A stretch of 23,939 nucleotides of DNA from assembly GCA_025352845.1 (NCBI GenBank), contig JANXSC010000144.1, forward strand, positions 1 through 23,939, written 5' to 3'. The notes under the pieces were generated by a model. That model was given only the letters and a program-made list of their open reading frames with translations, searched no databases and was not told the DNA's origin. This document shows, piece after piece, positions 23,024 through 23,939 of this stretch (within the stretch, counting starts at the first letter, position 1; each line of letters opens with the position of its first letter). The DNA comes from Opitutaceae bacterium. Lineage in GTDB: Bacteria; Verrucomicrobiota; Verrucomicrobiia; Opitutales; Opitutaceae. Position numbers and translations under genes: made by a program.

Positions 23024-23939
23024 GTGAAAATCCCCGTCACCCTCCTCGCGTCGCTCTTTTTCGTTTTCGCCTGTTCGACGCGTGCGGCTGAGCGGCCCAA
23101 CACCATTTTCATTCTCTCCGACGATGTCGGCTACGGCGATCTCGGGTGCTACGGCGCAAACAAGGTGAAGACGCCGCACATCGACCGGCTCGCGCGCGAG
23201 GGCACGCGGTTCATGGATGCGCACGCGACCGGTTCGGTGTGCACGCCGACGCGGTTCGCGTTCATGACCGGGCGCTACGCGTGGCGGCAGGCCGGCACCG
23301 GCATCGCGCCGGGCAACGCCACGCTGCTCATCAAACCCGGCACGCCCACCGTCGCTTCGGTGCTGCGCGGGGCGGGCTACGCGACGGGCCTCGTCGGCAA
23401 GTGGCACCTCGGCATCGGCGAGACAACGCCTGATTTCAACCGCGACCTCAAGCCCGGTCCGCTCGAGCTGGGTTTCGACTATGCCTTCTACATCCCGGCG
23501 ACCGGCGACCGCACGCCGTGCGTGTTTGTGGAAAACCACCGCGTTGTCGGCCTCGATCCCGCGGACCCGATTGCGGTGAGCTACGGCACGCGCATCGGCA
23601 CCGCGCCCACCGGCCTCGAGCGTCCCGACCTCCTCAAAATCAAGGCCGACCGCAGCCACTCCCAGACGATCGTCAACGGCGTCTCGCGCATCGGCTACAT
23701 GACCGGCGGCGAGAAGGCGCGCTGGGTGGACGAGGACATCGCCGACACGCTGACGAGCCGCGCGGTGGCGTTCATCGAAAAGCAAAACGCGAACAAACCC
23801 TTTTTTCTCTACCTTGCGCCGCACGACATCCATGAGCCCATGGTCCCGCATCCGCGGTTCCGCGGCACGAGTGAGTGCGGCTGGCGCGGCGATGTGATTC
23901 ACCAGCTTGACTGGACCGTCGGCGAAGTCCTCGCCGCCC
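23024..23939 (+). CDS. Sulfatase, 3' end outside the window
   Basis: Secreted formylglycine sulfatase, 305 codons visible before the window ends. The start is taken as GTG 23024, which gives a signal peptide (KIPVTLLASLFFVFACSTRAAE); the upstream frame has no better start. Motifs in order: NTIFILSDDVGYGDLGCYG with the metal-binding Asp pair, then the modification site VCTPTRFAFMTGRYAWR with Cys73 in C-x-P-x-R (needs formylglycine-generating enzyme), GLVGKWHLGIG, FLYLAPHDIHEP near the metal-binding His. It hydrolyses sulfate esters, probably of sulfated glycans. No sulfatase-maturing enzyme is in the window. It fits the outer-layer degradation of a substrate whose products the other operons use. 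The partner genes further downstream are not visible. Confidence 0.93.
   Translation, partial: MKIPVTLLASLFFVFACSTRAAERPNTIFILSDDVGYGDLGCYGANKVKTPHIDRLAREGTRFMDAHATGSVCTPTRFAFMTGRYAWRQAGTGIAPGNATLLIKPGTPTVASVLRGAGYATGLVGKWHLGIGETTPDFNRDLKPGPLELGFDYAFYIPATGDRTPCVFVENHRVVGLDPADPIAVSYGTRIGTAPTGLERPDLLKIKADRSHSQTIVNGVSRIGYMTGGEKARWVDEDIADTLTSRAVAFIEKQNANKPFFLYLAPHDIHEPMVPHPRFRGTSECGWRGDVIHQLDWTVGEVLAA

Noticed and set aside
22943..23902. 319-codon open frame on the minus strand at the window end
   Set aside because: The plus strand carries a sulfatase with signal peptide and complete active-site motif; the antisense frame has no motif.

Overview
The window comes from a GC-rich bacterial chromosome and most likely from Verrucomicrobiota, close to Opitutaceae. 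This is an inference from the gene families: a large TonB-dependent receptor with an N-terminal carboxypeptidase-regulatory-like domain, the PSD1-type cytochrome (DUF1549/DUF1553) paired with a DUF1501 protein, several DUF1080 proteins, a ThuA protein and a sulfatase. Most start codons follow pyrimidine-rich stretches and lack a Shine-Dalgarno sequence. All eighteen genes that I accept lie on the plus strand. I see no tRNA, rRNA, CRISPR array, transposase gene or phage gene.

Layout. 1-2609: TonB-dependent receptor, cut at its 5' end by the window edge. 2655-2805: a MITE-like element with perfect 25-bp terminal inverted repeats and a 6-bp flanking duplication. 2901-11963: seven tightly packed genes that look like one operon (PIG-L deacetylase, DUF1080 protein, DUF5009/NagX-like membrane acyltransferase, NagB-like isomerase, PSD1 cytochrome-domain protein, DUF1501 Tat protein, second DUF1080 protein). 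12125-16363: a four-gene operon with three 4-bp ATGA overlaps (NupG-type permease, class I aldolase, Gfo/Idh/MocA dehydrogenase, PfkB kinase). 16491-19293: two related secreted esterases, the second fused to an SMP-30/gluconolactonase-like propeller. 19510-22674: ThuA protein, polyphosphate-glucokinase-like ROK protein and a larger ROK protein. 23024 to the end: start of a secreted sulfatase, cut by the window edge.

Together these genes read as a carbohydrate-scavenging locus: outer-membrane uptake (TonB receptor), periplasmic trimming (sulfatase, esterases, PIG-L, DUF1080), sugar oxidation (Gfo/Idh; possibly electron transfer to the PSD1 cytochrome), import (permease), and kinase plus aldolase steps. 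The first operon has an amino-sugar flavour (deacetylase, NagX-like and NagB-like genes side by side). The substrate cannot be read from the sequence.

The intergenic regions are unusually rich in palindromic structure. They contain the MITE-like element, a 27-bp perfect inverted repeat, a heptanucleotide array arranged as an inverted pair, a 15-bp inverted-repeat element beside an apparent gene remnant, and several short hairpins with GA-rich loops. A heptad repeat also sits inside the coding sequence of the PSD1 gene.
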